Origin: Nonomuraea zeae
GTDB lineage: Bacteria; Actinomycetota; Actinomycetes; Streptosporangiales; Streptosporangiaceae
Assembly (NCBI RefSeq): GCF_005889725.1
Contig: NZ_VCKX01000003.1
Span: 59,754 to 123,753, forward strand
Length of the DNA: 64,000 nt
Reading direction: 5' to 3'
Part shown: piece by piece, positions 53,801-59,998 of the stretch
How the letters are laid out: every line of letters begins with the position of its first letter
How positions within the stretch are numbered: the first letter of the stretch is position 1
Made by a program: the position numbers and the translations under genes
Notes under the pieces: generated by a model
Told to the model about the DNA's origin: nothing
Databases searched by the model: none
What the model saw: only the letters and a program-made list of their open reading frames with translations

Positions 53801-54255
53801 GGCGCGGACTCGGAGGCCAGCCCGTAGCGCTCCTCCAGGTGCAGCAGCCAGACGGCCAGCCGGGCGGCGACGGGGGCGCGGGCGAGGGCCTCGTGCCGGC
53901 GGGCCGCCACGTTCCTGGCGAACAGCTCCTGCACCAGGGCGGTCGCCACGACCTGGCTGGCGGAGGCGTGCTCGCGCAGCCGCCGCATGTCGATCGGCCA
54001 GGCCCGCAGCTCGGTCAGAGCATCGATCTTGACCCGCTCGCCCGGGCTCCAGAAGGCCAGCTCGCCCACGAGGTCGCCGTCGCCGCGCAGGTCGTGGATG
54101 GCCTCGCGCTCCCCGGCGGGCGTGTATTCGCGGGCGTAGCCGTAGTCGATGACGTAGACGCGGCCGGCCGGGCGCAGCGGCGAGACGATCGTCTCGTTAC
54201 GCCGGAAGACGCGGGGCCGGGCACCCTCGTCCACCAGCGACCTGAACAGACCCAC
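50815..54255 (-). CDS. Crp/Fnr-type regulator fused to NB-ARC ATPase and TPR array
   Basis: The 1146-residue product has four parts. Residues 10-110 form a cyclic-nucleotide-binding-like domain (RPAGRVYVIDYGYAREYTPAGE...GDGDLVGELAFWSPGERVKIDALTELRAWPI); the R-x-A of cAMP-binding loops is not evident. Residues about 115-205 are a Crp/Fnr winged helix (LSMETLADLVGSSPDVVQRQLTQWVQRGWLVRPGYRRLRI). From residue 248 (DFTGRQQSLDLL) comes an NB-ARC ATPase with Walker A GLPGVGKTAL (K282), Walker B RRLLLILDNAAD (D359), CAVLVTSR and a winged helix. The last 520 residues are TPR repeats (A.ALN.LAEVH...NSEEALQCASEAL). AfsR-type regulators have a SARP domain where this has Crp. The ATG at 54255 follows a gap with two direct repeats. 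It is separated from glnR by a terminator. Confidence 0.88.
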   Translation of the reverse strand: MGLFRSLVDEGARPRVFRRNETIVSPLRPAGRVYVIDYGYAREYTPAGEREAIHDLRGDGDLVGELAFWSPGERVKIDALTELRAWPIDMRRLREHASASQVVATALVQELFARNVAARRHEALARAPVAARLAVWLLHLEERYGLASESAPPLSMETLADLVGSSPDVVQRQLTQWVQRGWLVRPGYRRLRIADPAGLRIAAGSWEHLSAPWTGRVTPFLTRPGAAAEPLPMGEVPKPRQLPAGVSDFTGRQQSLDLLTAWLERPGRTNTMVVQGLPGVGKTALVTHWGHLHADRFPDGQIMIDLRGQSPSQPPMTAVEALGQILRSLGIGEPASDEAELMLLYRSRIAGRRLLLILDNAADPAQVRALLPGSKDCAVLVTSRTRMAPLRATGHADLMDLPVLDPGNAVALLVAVLGEDSPRAADRDALAALAKVCSYHPFALRISAAKLAENPGLSVQSRVRELRKPERLLVGDPEEAFRSALDLAYESLSPGQRRAFRHVGLLPGRDFTPEVLAAALGVPVSEAVVAVEGLHRAYLVEPLAGPRYRVHDLVKRLARELGRHAEAGVREARVRLLDHYLEVAADPATPREWFEAERRSLVSGVRLAEESRAHGVAWRLAEAVFEPFRRLRFYENNLEVQQAGLSSAMQVGNRRAIALMRSHLGSIHRDIGPSTLAARFIGEALADFAWLGDSVGRARALNDLAEVHGIAGNSEEALQCASEALDLYRKIDDLAGVASCLHTLSRLHLSQERYELALQHAGQALDVREEIRDRRGTAQSLIILARVQRDLGEPNAALSEGLEALSICHELGDEHAEAETLLCLAEIYDLLRLQHDAQRDAERALAGYTATGDQHGCGRALCTLGRIARNRSRYDEALAYYEQALTVQVELHHEQGKAETLGDIGLVHWRLSDYLRADDYLNQALAISRVIRDEPVEARMLNRLSRVRRRQGLPQVGFVYALEALDIVQGLGNRRAEAEVQETLAYTYLSLGQHKPALKAAKASLAIREELRDNRASALLSVAQALHAAGRPAAALEPAMETVELLNETGTRDRWAAALTALAMVLLDLDRAEEALIHARQAREVHLESGTRRDLGCALRALGLISARLGNKGAAAGYLGEAMRTLEEVGDVAEAQRVADELRSLD

Positions 54256-54289
54256 CCCGACACCACCAATCTCGGGACGGCGGTGTCCG

Positions 54290-54330
54290 CGACCTGACAG
54301 GCATGAAACAGCCCGTACGACGACCTGTCA
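54290..54330 (-). promoter_or_regulatory. direct repeat upstream of the Crp-NB-ARC gene
   Basis: On the minus strand TGACAGGTCG (54321-54330) recurs as TGTCAGGTCG (54290-54299) with one mismatch, 31 bases apart (about three helical turns). They lie just upstream of the ATG at 54255, so they may be an operator, possibly autoregulatory. Confidence 0.4.
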
Positions 54331-54349
54331 CATCAGTGGACTCCAGACA

Positions 54350-54375
54350 GCGGCTCCCCGTCAATCGGGAGCCGC
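54350..54375 (-). terminator. hairpin after glnR
   Basis: GCGGCTCCC (54350-54358) pairs perfectly with GGGAGCCGC (54367-54375) around an eight-base loop, ten bases past the glnR stop at 54385. It should separate glnR from the downstream Crp-NB-ARC gene. Confidence 0.65.
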
Positions 54376-54384
54376 CTGGCGGGC

Positions 54385-55077
54385 TCAGGCGTGCACGGAG
54401 TCGGTGCGGTCGGGGACGAAGCGGTAGCCGACGTTGCGGACCGTGCCGATGAGGGACTCGTACTCGGTGCCGAGCTTGGCGCGCAGGCGCCGGACGTGCA
54501 CGTCGACCGTCCGGGTGCCGCCGAAGTAGTCGTAGCCCCAGACCTCCTGGAGGAGCTGGGCGCGGGTGAAGACCCGCCCGGGGTGCTGGGCGAGGTATTT
54601 GAGCAGCTCGAACTCCTTGAACGTCAGGTCGAGCACCCGGCCGCGCAGCCGCGCGGTGTAGGTGGCCTCGTCGATCGCCAGGTCGCCGCTGCGGATCTCG
54701 TCGGGCACGTCCTCCGTCGCCGCCTGGGAGATGCGGCCGGTGGCCATGCGCAGGCGCGCCTCCACCTCGGCCGGTCCGGCGCTGTCGAGCAGGACGTCGT
54801 CGGCGCCCCACTCCGCGGTCATCGCCGCCAGCCCGCCCTCGGTGACGATCACCAGCAGCGGGCAGTCGATGCCGGTGGTGCGGATCAACCGGCACAGGCT
54901 CTTGGCCTGCACGAGCTCCTTGCGCGCGTCCACGAGGACGGCGTCGGCGGGCGGTGTGTCGATCAGCGCGGACGCCTCCGCCGGAGCGACGCGGACCGAG
55001 TGGAGCAGCAACCCCAGCGCCGGCAGCACCTCGGCGGACGGCTCGAGTGCGTTGGTCAGCAGGAGCAGATTGCTCAT
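54385..55077 (-). CDS. glnR: nitrogen regulator GlnR (atypical OmpR-type)
   Basis: The 230-residue product matches actinobacterial Gln[69 protein letters not shown] and [55 protein letters not shown] are near family-identical. As in GlnR, the receiver keeps D50 but lacks the acidic pair at positions 9-10 (N-A). It therefore works as a dimer without classical phosphorylation and no kinase gene is expected. GlnR activates or represses glnA, amtB and nitrate/urea genes under nitrogen limitation. The start at 55077 (MSNLLLL) is the family start. Confidence 0.95.
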   Translation of the reverse strand: MSNLLLLTNALEPSAEVLPALGLLLHSVRVAPAEASALIDTPPADAVLVDARKELVQAKSLCRLIRTTGIDCPLLVIVTEGGLAAMTAEWGADDVLLDSAGPAEVEARLRMATGRISQAATEDVPDEIRSGDLAIDEATYTARLRGRVLDLTFKEFELLKYLAQHPGRVFTRAQLLQEVWGYDYFGGTRTVDVHVRRLRAKLGTEYESLIGTVRNVGYRFVPDRTDSVHA

Positions 55078-55196
55078 TACGGCCTCCTCAAACACGCAAG
55101 GACCCGGGGGCTACGTCGCCCAGGTCCTGTAGGTGAGGATATCCCACGAGTAAGTCGCGTCCATTGCGCGTCCAGCAGGTGAACAGCGCGTCTCCT

Positions 55197-55212
55197 GAAA
55201 CAAGATTGTTAA
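55197..55212. promoter_or_regulatory. possible GlnR half-box between glnR and moaD-like gene
   Basis: GAAAC-N6-GTTAA (55197-55212) resembles one a-b pair of the GlnR consensus (GTnAC-N6-GAAAC-N6 tandem). A dyad AACAA-GA-TTGTT (55199-55210) overlaps it. Only one unit is visible, so the assignment is weak. Confidence 0.25.
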
Positions 55213-55253
55213 GGGCAGCGCACAATAGGGCGGAAAGTGATGGTGAGGTGGGC

Positions 55254-55505
55254 ATGGCCACAGGAAAAATACGCTATTGGGCCGCAGCGAAGGAAGCCGC
55301 TGGTGTTGCGGAGGAACCGTTCGAAGCGGTCACTCTTGGTGAACTAATGACGAAAATCACACAAAATCGTGCAGATCTGGCCCGGGTGGTACGCCGTTGC
55401 TCGTTCCTCGTGGACGGTTCGCCGGTCGGCAAGCGGCCGCACGACGAGGTCCTTCTCGGCGACGGCGCGACCGTGGAGGTGCTGCCGCCCTTCGCCGGCG
55501 GGTGA
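55254..55505 (+). CDS. MoaD/ThiS-family sulfur carrier protein
   Basis: The 83-residue product has the beta-grasp pattern (KIRYWAAAKEAAGVAEEPFEAVTLGELMTKI...SFLVDGSPV...LGDGATVEVLPPFAGG). It ends in the diglycine whose C-terminus is adenylated and thiocarboxylated by MoeB/ThiF-type enzymes. It could serve molybdopterin synthase or cysteine/thiamine biosynthesis. The neighbourhood of sulfurtransferase genes favours sulfur mobilisation. It is divergent from glnR and followed by an lmeA-like gene on the same strand. The ATG at 55254 follows GGTGAGGTGGGC. Confidence 0.88.
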   Translation: MATGKIRYWAAAKEAAGVAEEPFEAVTLGELMTKITQNRADLARVVRRCSFLVDGSPVGKRPHDEVLLGDGATVEVLPPFAGG

Positions 55506-55577
55506 TCGAGCGCTTTGCGGGGGAATGGGACAGGCCAATCGATAGGCTCTTGACCCCCGCCCCAGACAGGGAGCCCC

Positions 55578-56243
55578 ATGCGCAAGCTGGCCATGTTTCT
55601 GATCGTGCTGATCATCCTCCTTGTGGTCGTGGACCGGGTCGCCGTGGCAGGGGTGCAGCGCGATCTCGCGAACAGGATCGCCGCGGCGTCCGACCTGTCG
55701 GGCACGCCCACGGTGACAATTGAGGGCATCCCATTTCTCACACAGGCCGTCTCCGGCCGCTATCCGGAGGTACGGTTCAATCTCGGCACGTTCACGTACG
55801 GGGGCGTGCCGGTGCAGAACCTGCGGGGCGCCGCCTACGACGTGACGGCCCCCCTGGCCGACGTCCTCCAGAACAGAGCCAACATCCAGGCCCGGCGCGT
55901 GACCATCAGCGGCACCTTGACCAGGGCGACGATCGACAAGTACGCGCCTCGCGGAGTCAAGATCAGCGGGAATGGGCAGCGGCTCGTCGCGTCGGGCGAA
56001 GTGATGGTGGGGGTGAGCAAGGTGAAGTTCAGCGCCGAGATGCGGGTCGAGGTGGCCGACGGTGGCATCAAGCTCCAGGCGGAGAAGATCCAGGGCGTGC
56101 CCGCCGCGCTCGCGCAGTTCGTCTCGTACACGATCCCGTTCAAGGGGAAGCTGCCCTTCGACGTCCGGGTGACCGGGGTCCGCAGCGTGGCCGAAGGGTT
56201 GGAGTTCTCGGCCGAAGCGTCTGACGTGCCGCTTCGTGGATGA
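55578..56243 (+). CDS. LmeA-like (DUF2993) phospholipid-binding protein
   Basis: The 221-residue product has an N-terminal hydrophobic anchor (RKLAMFLIVLIILLVVVDRVAVA). The DUF2993 body follows, VQRDLANRIAAASDLSGTPTVTIEGIPFLTQAVSGRYPEVRFNLGTF, with GIPFLTQ and G-x-Y as hallmarks. In mycobacteria the homologue LmeA (MSMEG_5785) binds phospholipid in the periplasm and supports lipomannan elongation; it lies near glnR there too. An equivalent envelope-lipid role is likely but actinomycetes of this type make different glycolipids. The ATG at 55578 is at the start of the anchor. Confidence 0.9.
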   Translation: MRKLAMFLIVLIILLVVVDRVAVAGVQRDLANRIAAASDLSGTPTVTIEGIPFLTQAVSGRYPEVRFNLGTFTYGGVPVQNLRGAAYDVTAPLADVLQNRANIQARRVTISGTLTRATIDKYAPRGVKISGNGQRLVASGEVMVGVSKVKFSAEMRVEVADGGIKLQAEKIQGVPAALAQFVSYTIPFKGKLPFDVRVTGVRSVAEGLEFSAEASDVPLRG

Positions 56244-56280
56244 CATTGAACCGCTCCGCCCCGTCGTACGTGATGAGGGC

Positions 56281-56793
56281 GTGAGCGCAGCAGGCACCGC
56301 CGACGAGGAACTCGTGAGGACCCTCTTCGACGAGCATGCCGGGCCCTTGTACGGCTACGTATTGCGACTGACCGGTGACTCCGGGCGAGCCGAGGACGTT
56401 GTTCAGGAAACGCTGCTGCGGGCCTGGCGCCATCCCGACGCTCTGTCCGACCGGCCGATCCGTGCCTGGCTGTTCACGGTGGCCCGTAATCTCGTCGTCG
56501 ACCAGCACCGGGCCAAGAAGGCCCGGCCGCAGGAGACGGGGGACGAGGCGCTGGCGGTGCTGCCGGCCGACGACGAGCTGGAGCGCGCGGTCGAGTCATG
56601 GGCCGTGGCCGAGGCGCTGGCCGTGCTGCGGCCCGAGCACCGCGAGGTGCTGATGGAGGTCTACTACCGGGGGCGATCGGTGAAGGAGGCGTCGGCGACG
56701 CTGGGCATACCGCCCGGCACGGTCAAGTCGCGCACCTACTACGCGTTGCGGGCGCTGAAGCTGGCGCTCGAAGAGCGGGGGCTGGCGCCGTGA
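56281..56793 (+). CDS. ECF-type RNA polymerase sigma factor
   Basis: The product has about 170 residues. Region 2 is LVRTLFDEHAGPLYGYVLRLTGDSGRAEDVVQETLLRAWRHPDALSDRPIRAWLFTVARNLVVDQHRA. Region 4 is VLRPEHREVLMEVYYRGRSVKEASATLGIPPGTVKSRTYYALRALKLALEERG. A GTG at 56236 overlapping the lmeA-like stop would add 15 residues; 56281 is preferred by comparison with the paralogue at 43.3 kb. It overlaps the zinc-finger anti-sigma by GTGA. The pair is inserted between the lmeA-like and thioredoxin genes. Confidence 0.9.
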   Translation: MSAAGTADEELVRTLFDEHAGPLYGYVLRLTGDSGRAEDVVQETLLRAWRHPDALSDRPIRAWLFTVARNLVVDQHRAKKARPQETGDEALAVLPADDELERAVESWAVAEALAVLRPEHREVLMEVYYRGRSVKEASATLGIPPGTVKSRTYYALRALKLALEERGLAP

Positions 56794-57608
56794 CGATGAC
56801 GTGCGAGGAGGTACGGCTGGCCCTGGGCGCGCACGCGCTGGGCGCGCTCGATCCCGAAGAGGCGCTGGAGATCGACGACCACCTGGCCACCTGCGAGGCG
56901 TGCGGCGCCGAGCTGCTGGACCTCGAAGGCGTGGCCTCGTTCCTGGGCAAGGTGGCGGAGCGCGACGTCGAGCTGGTGTCCAGCCCGCCGCGCCAGGTGC
57001 TCGACCGGCTGCTGAACGCCCGGGCCAAGCGCAGCAGGCGGGGCCGCATGTTCCTGGCCGCCGCCGCGTCCGTCGCGGTGCTGGCCGTGAGCGGCACGGT
57101 CTGGACGGTCGTGCAGAGCGGTTCGAACGCCCCGCAGAGCGCGGCGGCGCCCGCGTCGGTCCAGTCGGATGGCGCGCCCGAGGCGGCCCAGGACTCCGAC
57201 GCCAGGGTGAAGGCCTTCGGCGATGCCCAGACGTCGGCCGTGCCGACGCCGTCCTCCAGCAAGGTGCTGCCGCAGAAGACCCAGAAGCGGGCGGTCGACG
57301 GGCGCGAGTTCTCCGGCGAGAACGAGGCCAGGGACTACTACGCCACCGTGCTCGCCTGGCCCGACGACGACGGGACCGAGCTGGGCGTACGCGTCACCGG
57401 CGTCCCCGTGGACACGACCTGCAGCCTCGTGATCGTGGGCAAGGACGGGCGGCGCGAGACCACCGAGAGCTGGATCGTCAGCCGGGAGAGCTACCAGGGC
57501 AAGGCCGCGTTCAAGCGCATGACGTCGATGCGGATGCGGGAGATCGCCCGGTTCGAGATCGTCAATCCGGCGGGGAAGGTGCTCGTCCGGGTCCCGGTGA
57601 CGAAGTAG
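56790..57608 (+). CDS. membrane anti-sigma factor with zinc-finger domain
   Basis: The 272-residue product starts at the GTG at 56790. Its anti-sigma domain carries IDDHLATCEACGAELLDLEGV, the H-x3-C-x2-C zinc site. A single membrane helix follows (MFLAAAASVAVLAVSGTVWTVV). The outer part begins with a long Ala/Ser/Pro linker and then a beta domain (YYATVLAWPDDDGTELGVRVTGVPVDTTCSLVIVGKDGRRETTESWIVSRESYQGKAAFKR). The C-x-L-V-I-V-G-K-D-G-R core recurs in the 43.8 kb anti-sigma factor. It should inhibit the overlapping sigma factor at the inner face of the membrane. Confidence 0.88.
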   Translation: MTMTCEEVRLALGAHALGALDPEEALEIDDHLATCEACGAELLDLEGVASFLGKVAERDVELVSSPPRQVLDRLLNARAKRSRRGRMFLAAAASVAVLAVSGTVWTVVQSGSNAPQSAAAPASVQSDGAPEAAQDSDARVKAFGDAQTSAVPTPSSSKVLPQKTQKRAVDGREFSGENEARDYYATVLAWPDDDGTELGVRVTGVPVDTTCSLVIVGKDGRRETTESWIVSRESYQGKAAFKRMTSMRMREIARFEIVNPAGKVLVRVPVTK

Positions 57609-57673
57609 GTCTCCGGCCCGGGCGGGTTCGAGCTCGCGGAAGCATTCTCGGCCGCCCGTGGTTGCACGGTTGG

Positions 57674-58117
57674 ATGACGGGATTCTGGGTGGTGCTGGCG
57701 ACGCTGGCGCTCGGTTCGCTGATCGGGGTGGTACACCTGCGCCGCGACGGACGGGTGCGCGACAGTGGTGCCGGCAAGGGTGCGGGCGCCGGCGCGGAAG
57801 ACGGGCGGCTCACCGCCGCCGACCTCGGCGGCGATCTGGGCGAGCGGGCCACGCTCGTGCAGTTCTCGACCGCGTTCTGCCAGCCGTGCCGGGCGACCAG
57901 GCGGATCCTCGCCGACGTGAGCGAGATCGTGCCCGGCGTGCGCCACGTCGAGCTGGACGCCGAGTCACGGCTGGATCTCGTACGACGGCTGGACATCATG
58001 CGGACGCCGACGGTCCTGGTGCTCGATCCGGCGGGGAACATCGTCAAAAGAGCCTCTGGCCAGCCACGCAAGGCGGACGTCCTGGCCGCGCTCGCCGCCG
58101 CCCTACCTGGATCATGA
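57674..58117 (+). CDS. thiX: membrane-anchored thioredoxin-like protein
   Basis: The 147-residue product has one N-terminal membrane helix (TGFWVVLATLALGSLIGVVHL), a Gly/Ala linker, and a thioredoxin fold. TLVQFSTAFCQPCRATRRILADV carries the redox motif C69-Q-P-C72, and DIMRTPTVLVLDPAGNIV the cis-proline. With CQPC and a helix ahead of it, the domain should face the outside or sit at the membrane surface. The neighbourhood (DUF4395, thiosulfate sulfurtransferase, DUF1416) matches mycobacterial Rv0816c (thiX), so the symbol is given by synteny. It is likely the electron donor for sulfur transfer. Confidence 0.85.
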   Translation: MTGFWVVLATLALGSLIGVVHLRRDGRVRDSGAGKGAGAGAEDGRLTAADLGGDLGERATLVQFSTAFCQPCRATRRILADVSEIVPGVRHVELDAESRLDLVRRLDIMRTPTVLVLDPAGNIVKRASGQPRKADVLAALAAALPGS

Positions 58118-58159
58118 CTGAACGCCGTCTCACGAGTCGTCTCACCAACCGGACGAGAT

Positions 58160-58188
58160 GTGACAGATGACGAGACGCCGAGTAGTGT
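58160..58188 (+). promoter_or_regulatory. promoter of the leaderless cysteine leader peptide
   Basis: GTGACA (58160-58165) and TAGTGT (58183-58188) are separated by exactly 17 bases. The leader-peptide ATG is at 58196, seven bases past the -10, so transcription should start at the A of the ATG and give a leaderless mRNA. Confidence 0.6.
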
Positions 58189-58195
58189 CGTCGCT

Positions 58196-58279
58196 ATGAA
58201 CCCATCGACAGAGCTGCTGACGAAGCGGCGCGCGGTTGATTTCTGCCGCGTGGCCACCGCGCTCTGTCGCGCTGCCTGA
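58196..58279 (+). CDS. 27-residue cysteine-codon leader peptide (attenuator)
   Basis: The short frame ATG...TGA encodes a peptide beginning MNPSTELLTKRRAVDFC and ending in an A-L-C-R-A-A stretch. The R-R-A-V-D-F-C-R-V-x-x-x-L-C-R pattern is that of actinobacterial 'putative leader peptides' found upstream of sulfur-metabolism genes. In mycobacteria such cysteine-codon small frames, themselves leaderless, act as cysteine-responsive attenuators. Slow translation at Cys codons (TGC 58244, TGT 58265) when cysteine is scarce exposes the downstream ribosome binding site. The gene lies 57 bases before the DUF4395 start. It is too short for ordinary gene callers. Confidence 0.8.
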   Translation: MNPSTELLTKRRAVDFCRVATALCRAA

Positions 58280-58321
58280 GGACGATCTCGCGGACTTCCG
58301 ATCCGCTCCAATCGACCCCTT

Positions 58322-58334
58322 CAGGAGCATCCTG
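58322..58334 (+). promoter_or_regulatory. hairpin masking the DUF4395 ribosome binding site
   Basis: CAGGA (58322-58326) pairs with TCCTG (58330-58334) across GCA, covering the AGGAG Shine-Dalgarno (58323-58327) of the gene at 58337. A second small dyad GCGGA/TCCGC lies just upstream. Both fit a leader-peptide attenuation switch. Confidence 0.45.
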
Positions 58335-58336
58335 CG

Positions 58337-58750
58337 ATGCGTGCCGATCCTAGAGCGCTGCGCTTCGGCGCGGCCATAACCACACTGGTCCTCGCTCTCG
58401 TCCTGGTGACGGGAAGCGCGTGGCTGCTCGCCTGCCAGGCGGCGGTCTTCGCGCTCGGGGTCGTCTATCGCTCGCCGTACTCGATGCTCTTCAAAGTGTT
58501 CGTCAAGAGCGCTCCGAAGGAGACCGAGGACGCCCGTCCGCCGCGCTTCGCGCAGGGTGTCGGGCTGGCCTTCGCGGTCGCGGGCCTGATCGGATATCTC
58601 GTGGGGATCACGCCGCTGGCCCTGGTGGCCACGGCTGCGGCTCTCCTCGCCGCTTTCCTCAACGCAGCCTTCGGATTCTGCCTCGGCTGCGAAACGTACC
58701 TGCTCTATCGCCGTCTACTGCCCGCCGCCAAAATGGAGGTTTCCCAATGA
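58337..58750 (+). CDS. DUF4395 membrane protein
   Basis: The 137-residue protein starts MRADPRALRFGAAITTLVLALVLVTGSAWLLACQAAVFALGVV and continues with SPYSMLFKVFVKSAP, then two more hydrophobic segments, and GFCLGCETYLLYRRL near the C-terminus. The C-L-G-C pair and P-R-x-x-R-F starts are DUF4395 family features. In the same position in mycobacteria it precedes the thiosulfate sulfurtransferase. A role as a membrane partner for thiosulfate or sulfur transfer is inferred only from the context. Its stop overlaps the next gene's start by ATGA, so both are coupled. Confidence 0.85.
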   Translation: MRADPRALRFGAAITTLVLALVLVTGSAWLLACQAAVFALGVVYRSPYSMLFKVFVKSAPKETEDARPPRFAQGVGLAFAVAGLIGYLVGITPLALVATAAALLAAFLNAAFGFCLGCETYLLYRRLLPAAKMEVSQ

Positions 58751-59586
58751 GCCGCTCCGCCGCCCTGGTGGACGCCGACTGGGTCGAGGCCAACCTCGAC
58801 ACCGCTGGAGTCGTGCTCGTCGAGGTCGACGAGGACGTCAGCGCCTACGACAAGGGCCACATCCGTGGCGCCGTGAAGGTCGACTGGAGGCAGGACCTGC
58901 AGGACCCGGTCCGCCGCGACTTCGTGGACAAGACCGGTTTCGAGGCCCTGCTGTCGGACCGCGGCATCGCGAACGACGACACCGTCGTGCTCTACGGCGG
59001 CAACAACAACTGGTTCGCCGCCTACGCCTACTGGTACTTCAAGCTCTACGGCCACCAGGACGTCAAGCTGCTCGACGGCGGGCGCAAGAAGTGGGAGCTC
59101 GACTCGCGCGAGCTGGTGCGTGACGTGCCCGAGCGCGCCAAGACGCAGTACGTCGCCCAGGAGCAGGACTCCGCCATCCGCGCCTTCCGCGACGACGTGG
59201 TGTCCGCGATCGGCAAGCTCAACCTGGTCGACGTGCGCTCGCCCGACGAGTTCACCGGCAAGCTGCTGGCCCCCGCCCACCTCCCGCAGGAGCAGGCGCA
59301 GCGCGGCGGCCACGTGCCCACCGCCCGCAACATCCCGTGGTCCAAGGCGGCCAACGACGACGGCACGTTCAAGTCCGACGACGACCTGCGCACGCTCTAC
59401 GGCGAGGCCGGGGTCGACTTCGGCAAGGACACCATCGCCTACTGCCGCATCGGCGAGCGCTCGGCGCACACGTGGTTCGTGCTGCACGAGATCCTCGGCC
59501 AGACCAACGTGAAGAACTACGACGGATCGTGGACCGAGTACGGCTCGCTCGTGGGCGTGCCGATCGAGCTGGGGGAGGCCCGCTGA
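58747..59586 (+). CDS. thiosulfate sulfurtransferase (rhodanese)
   Basis: The 279-residue product has two rhodanese domains. The first (VVLVEVDEDVSAYDKGHIRGAVKVDWRQDLQDPVRRDF) is structural. The second carries the active loop TIAYCRIGERSAHTWFVL with the sulfur-accepting C233. It transfers sulfane sulfur from thiosulfate to acceptors. The sequence is of the CysA2/SseA type of actinobacteria, whose mycobacterial genes are cysA2/cysA3. It is coupled to the DUF4395 gene in front and to the DUF1416 gene behind (TGATG). It is under the cysteine leader peptide's control, so it should be raised when cysteine is low. Confidence 0.93.
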   Translation: MSRSAALVDADWVEANLDTAGVVLVEVDEDVSAYDKGHIRGAVKVDWRQDLQDPVRRDFVDKTGFEALLSDRGIANDDTVVLYGGNNNWFAAYAYWYFKLYGHQDVKLLDGGRKKWELDSRELVRDVPERAKTQYVAQEQDSAIRAFRDDVVSAIGKLNLVDVRSPDEFTGKLLAPAHLPQEQAQRGGHVPTARNIPWSKAANDDGTFKSDDDLRTLYGEAGVDFGKDTIAYCRIGERSAHTWFVLHEILGQTNVKNYDGSWTEYGSLVGVPIELGEAR

Positions 59587-59888
59587 TGACCACTGCACAG
59601 GGTTGCGGAGCGCCGGAGCAGACGATCGCCCTGCCCGCCGGGATCGACCTGTCGAACCAGGCCGTCATCCAGGGCGTGGTGACCGGAGCCGGCACGGCCT
59701 ACGCTCGCCTGCTCGACCAGTCCGGTGAGTTCACCGGCGAGGTCGTGGTGTCCGACGACGGCGTCTTCCGCTTCTTCGCCGCTCCCGGCGACTGGACCGT
59801 CCGCATCATCGCGGGCGGCGGCGTCACCAGGGACATCCAGGTGGAGGCCAAGCTGGGCGAGGTCGCCCAGCTCGCGGTGGCCGTCTAG
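59586..59888 (+). CDS. DUF1416 (SseC-like) protein
   Basis: The 100-residue product starts MTTAQGCGAPEQTIALPAGIDLSNQAVIQGVVT and continues GTAYARLLDQSGEFTGEVVVSDDGVFRFFAAPGDWTVRIIAGGG. It is a beta-sandwich-like DUF1416 protein, equivalent to SseC of mycobacteria, always found next to thiosulfate sulfurtransferase genes. Its biochemical role is unknown, but gene linkage suggests an accessory subunit of sulfur transfer. It has no membrane segment. It is the last gene before a strong terminator. Confidence 0.9.
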   Translation: MTTAQGCGAPEQTIALPAGIDLSNQAVIQGVVTGAGTAYARLLDQSGEFTGEVVVSDDGVFRFFAAPGDWTVRIIAGGGVTRDIQVEAKLGEVAQLAVAV

Positions 59889-59897
59889 ACAAGCTCT

Positions 59898-59937
59898 CGG
59901 CGAAGCCCGCGTCCCTGCCCGGACGCGGGCTTCGCCG
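59898..59937 (+). terminator. strong intrinsic terminator of the sulfurtransferase operon
   Basis: A 17-base perfect stem, CGGCGAAGCCCGCGTCC (59898-59914) against 59921-59937, with loop CTGCCC, is followed by TTT. It lies ten bases after the DUF1416 stop. Confidence 0.9.
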
Positions 59938-59998
59938 TTTGTCCCCAAGGTGGCGAGCCCGCCGCAACGAAAGCGCGCGGGGCGGTGTTGTAGTCCAT

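Noticed and set aside
50815..54255. Classical AfsR/SARP regulator
   Set aside because: The N-terminal part shows a cyclic-nucleotide-like domain and a Crp winged helix, not the OmpR-like SARP domain with BTAD.
50998..54297. 1099-codon plus-strand frame over the Crp-NB-ARC gene
   Set aside because: It is the antisense shadow of a high-GC gene: rich in Q, R, H, P and L without domains, whereas the minus frame has clear motifs.
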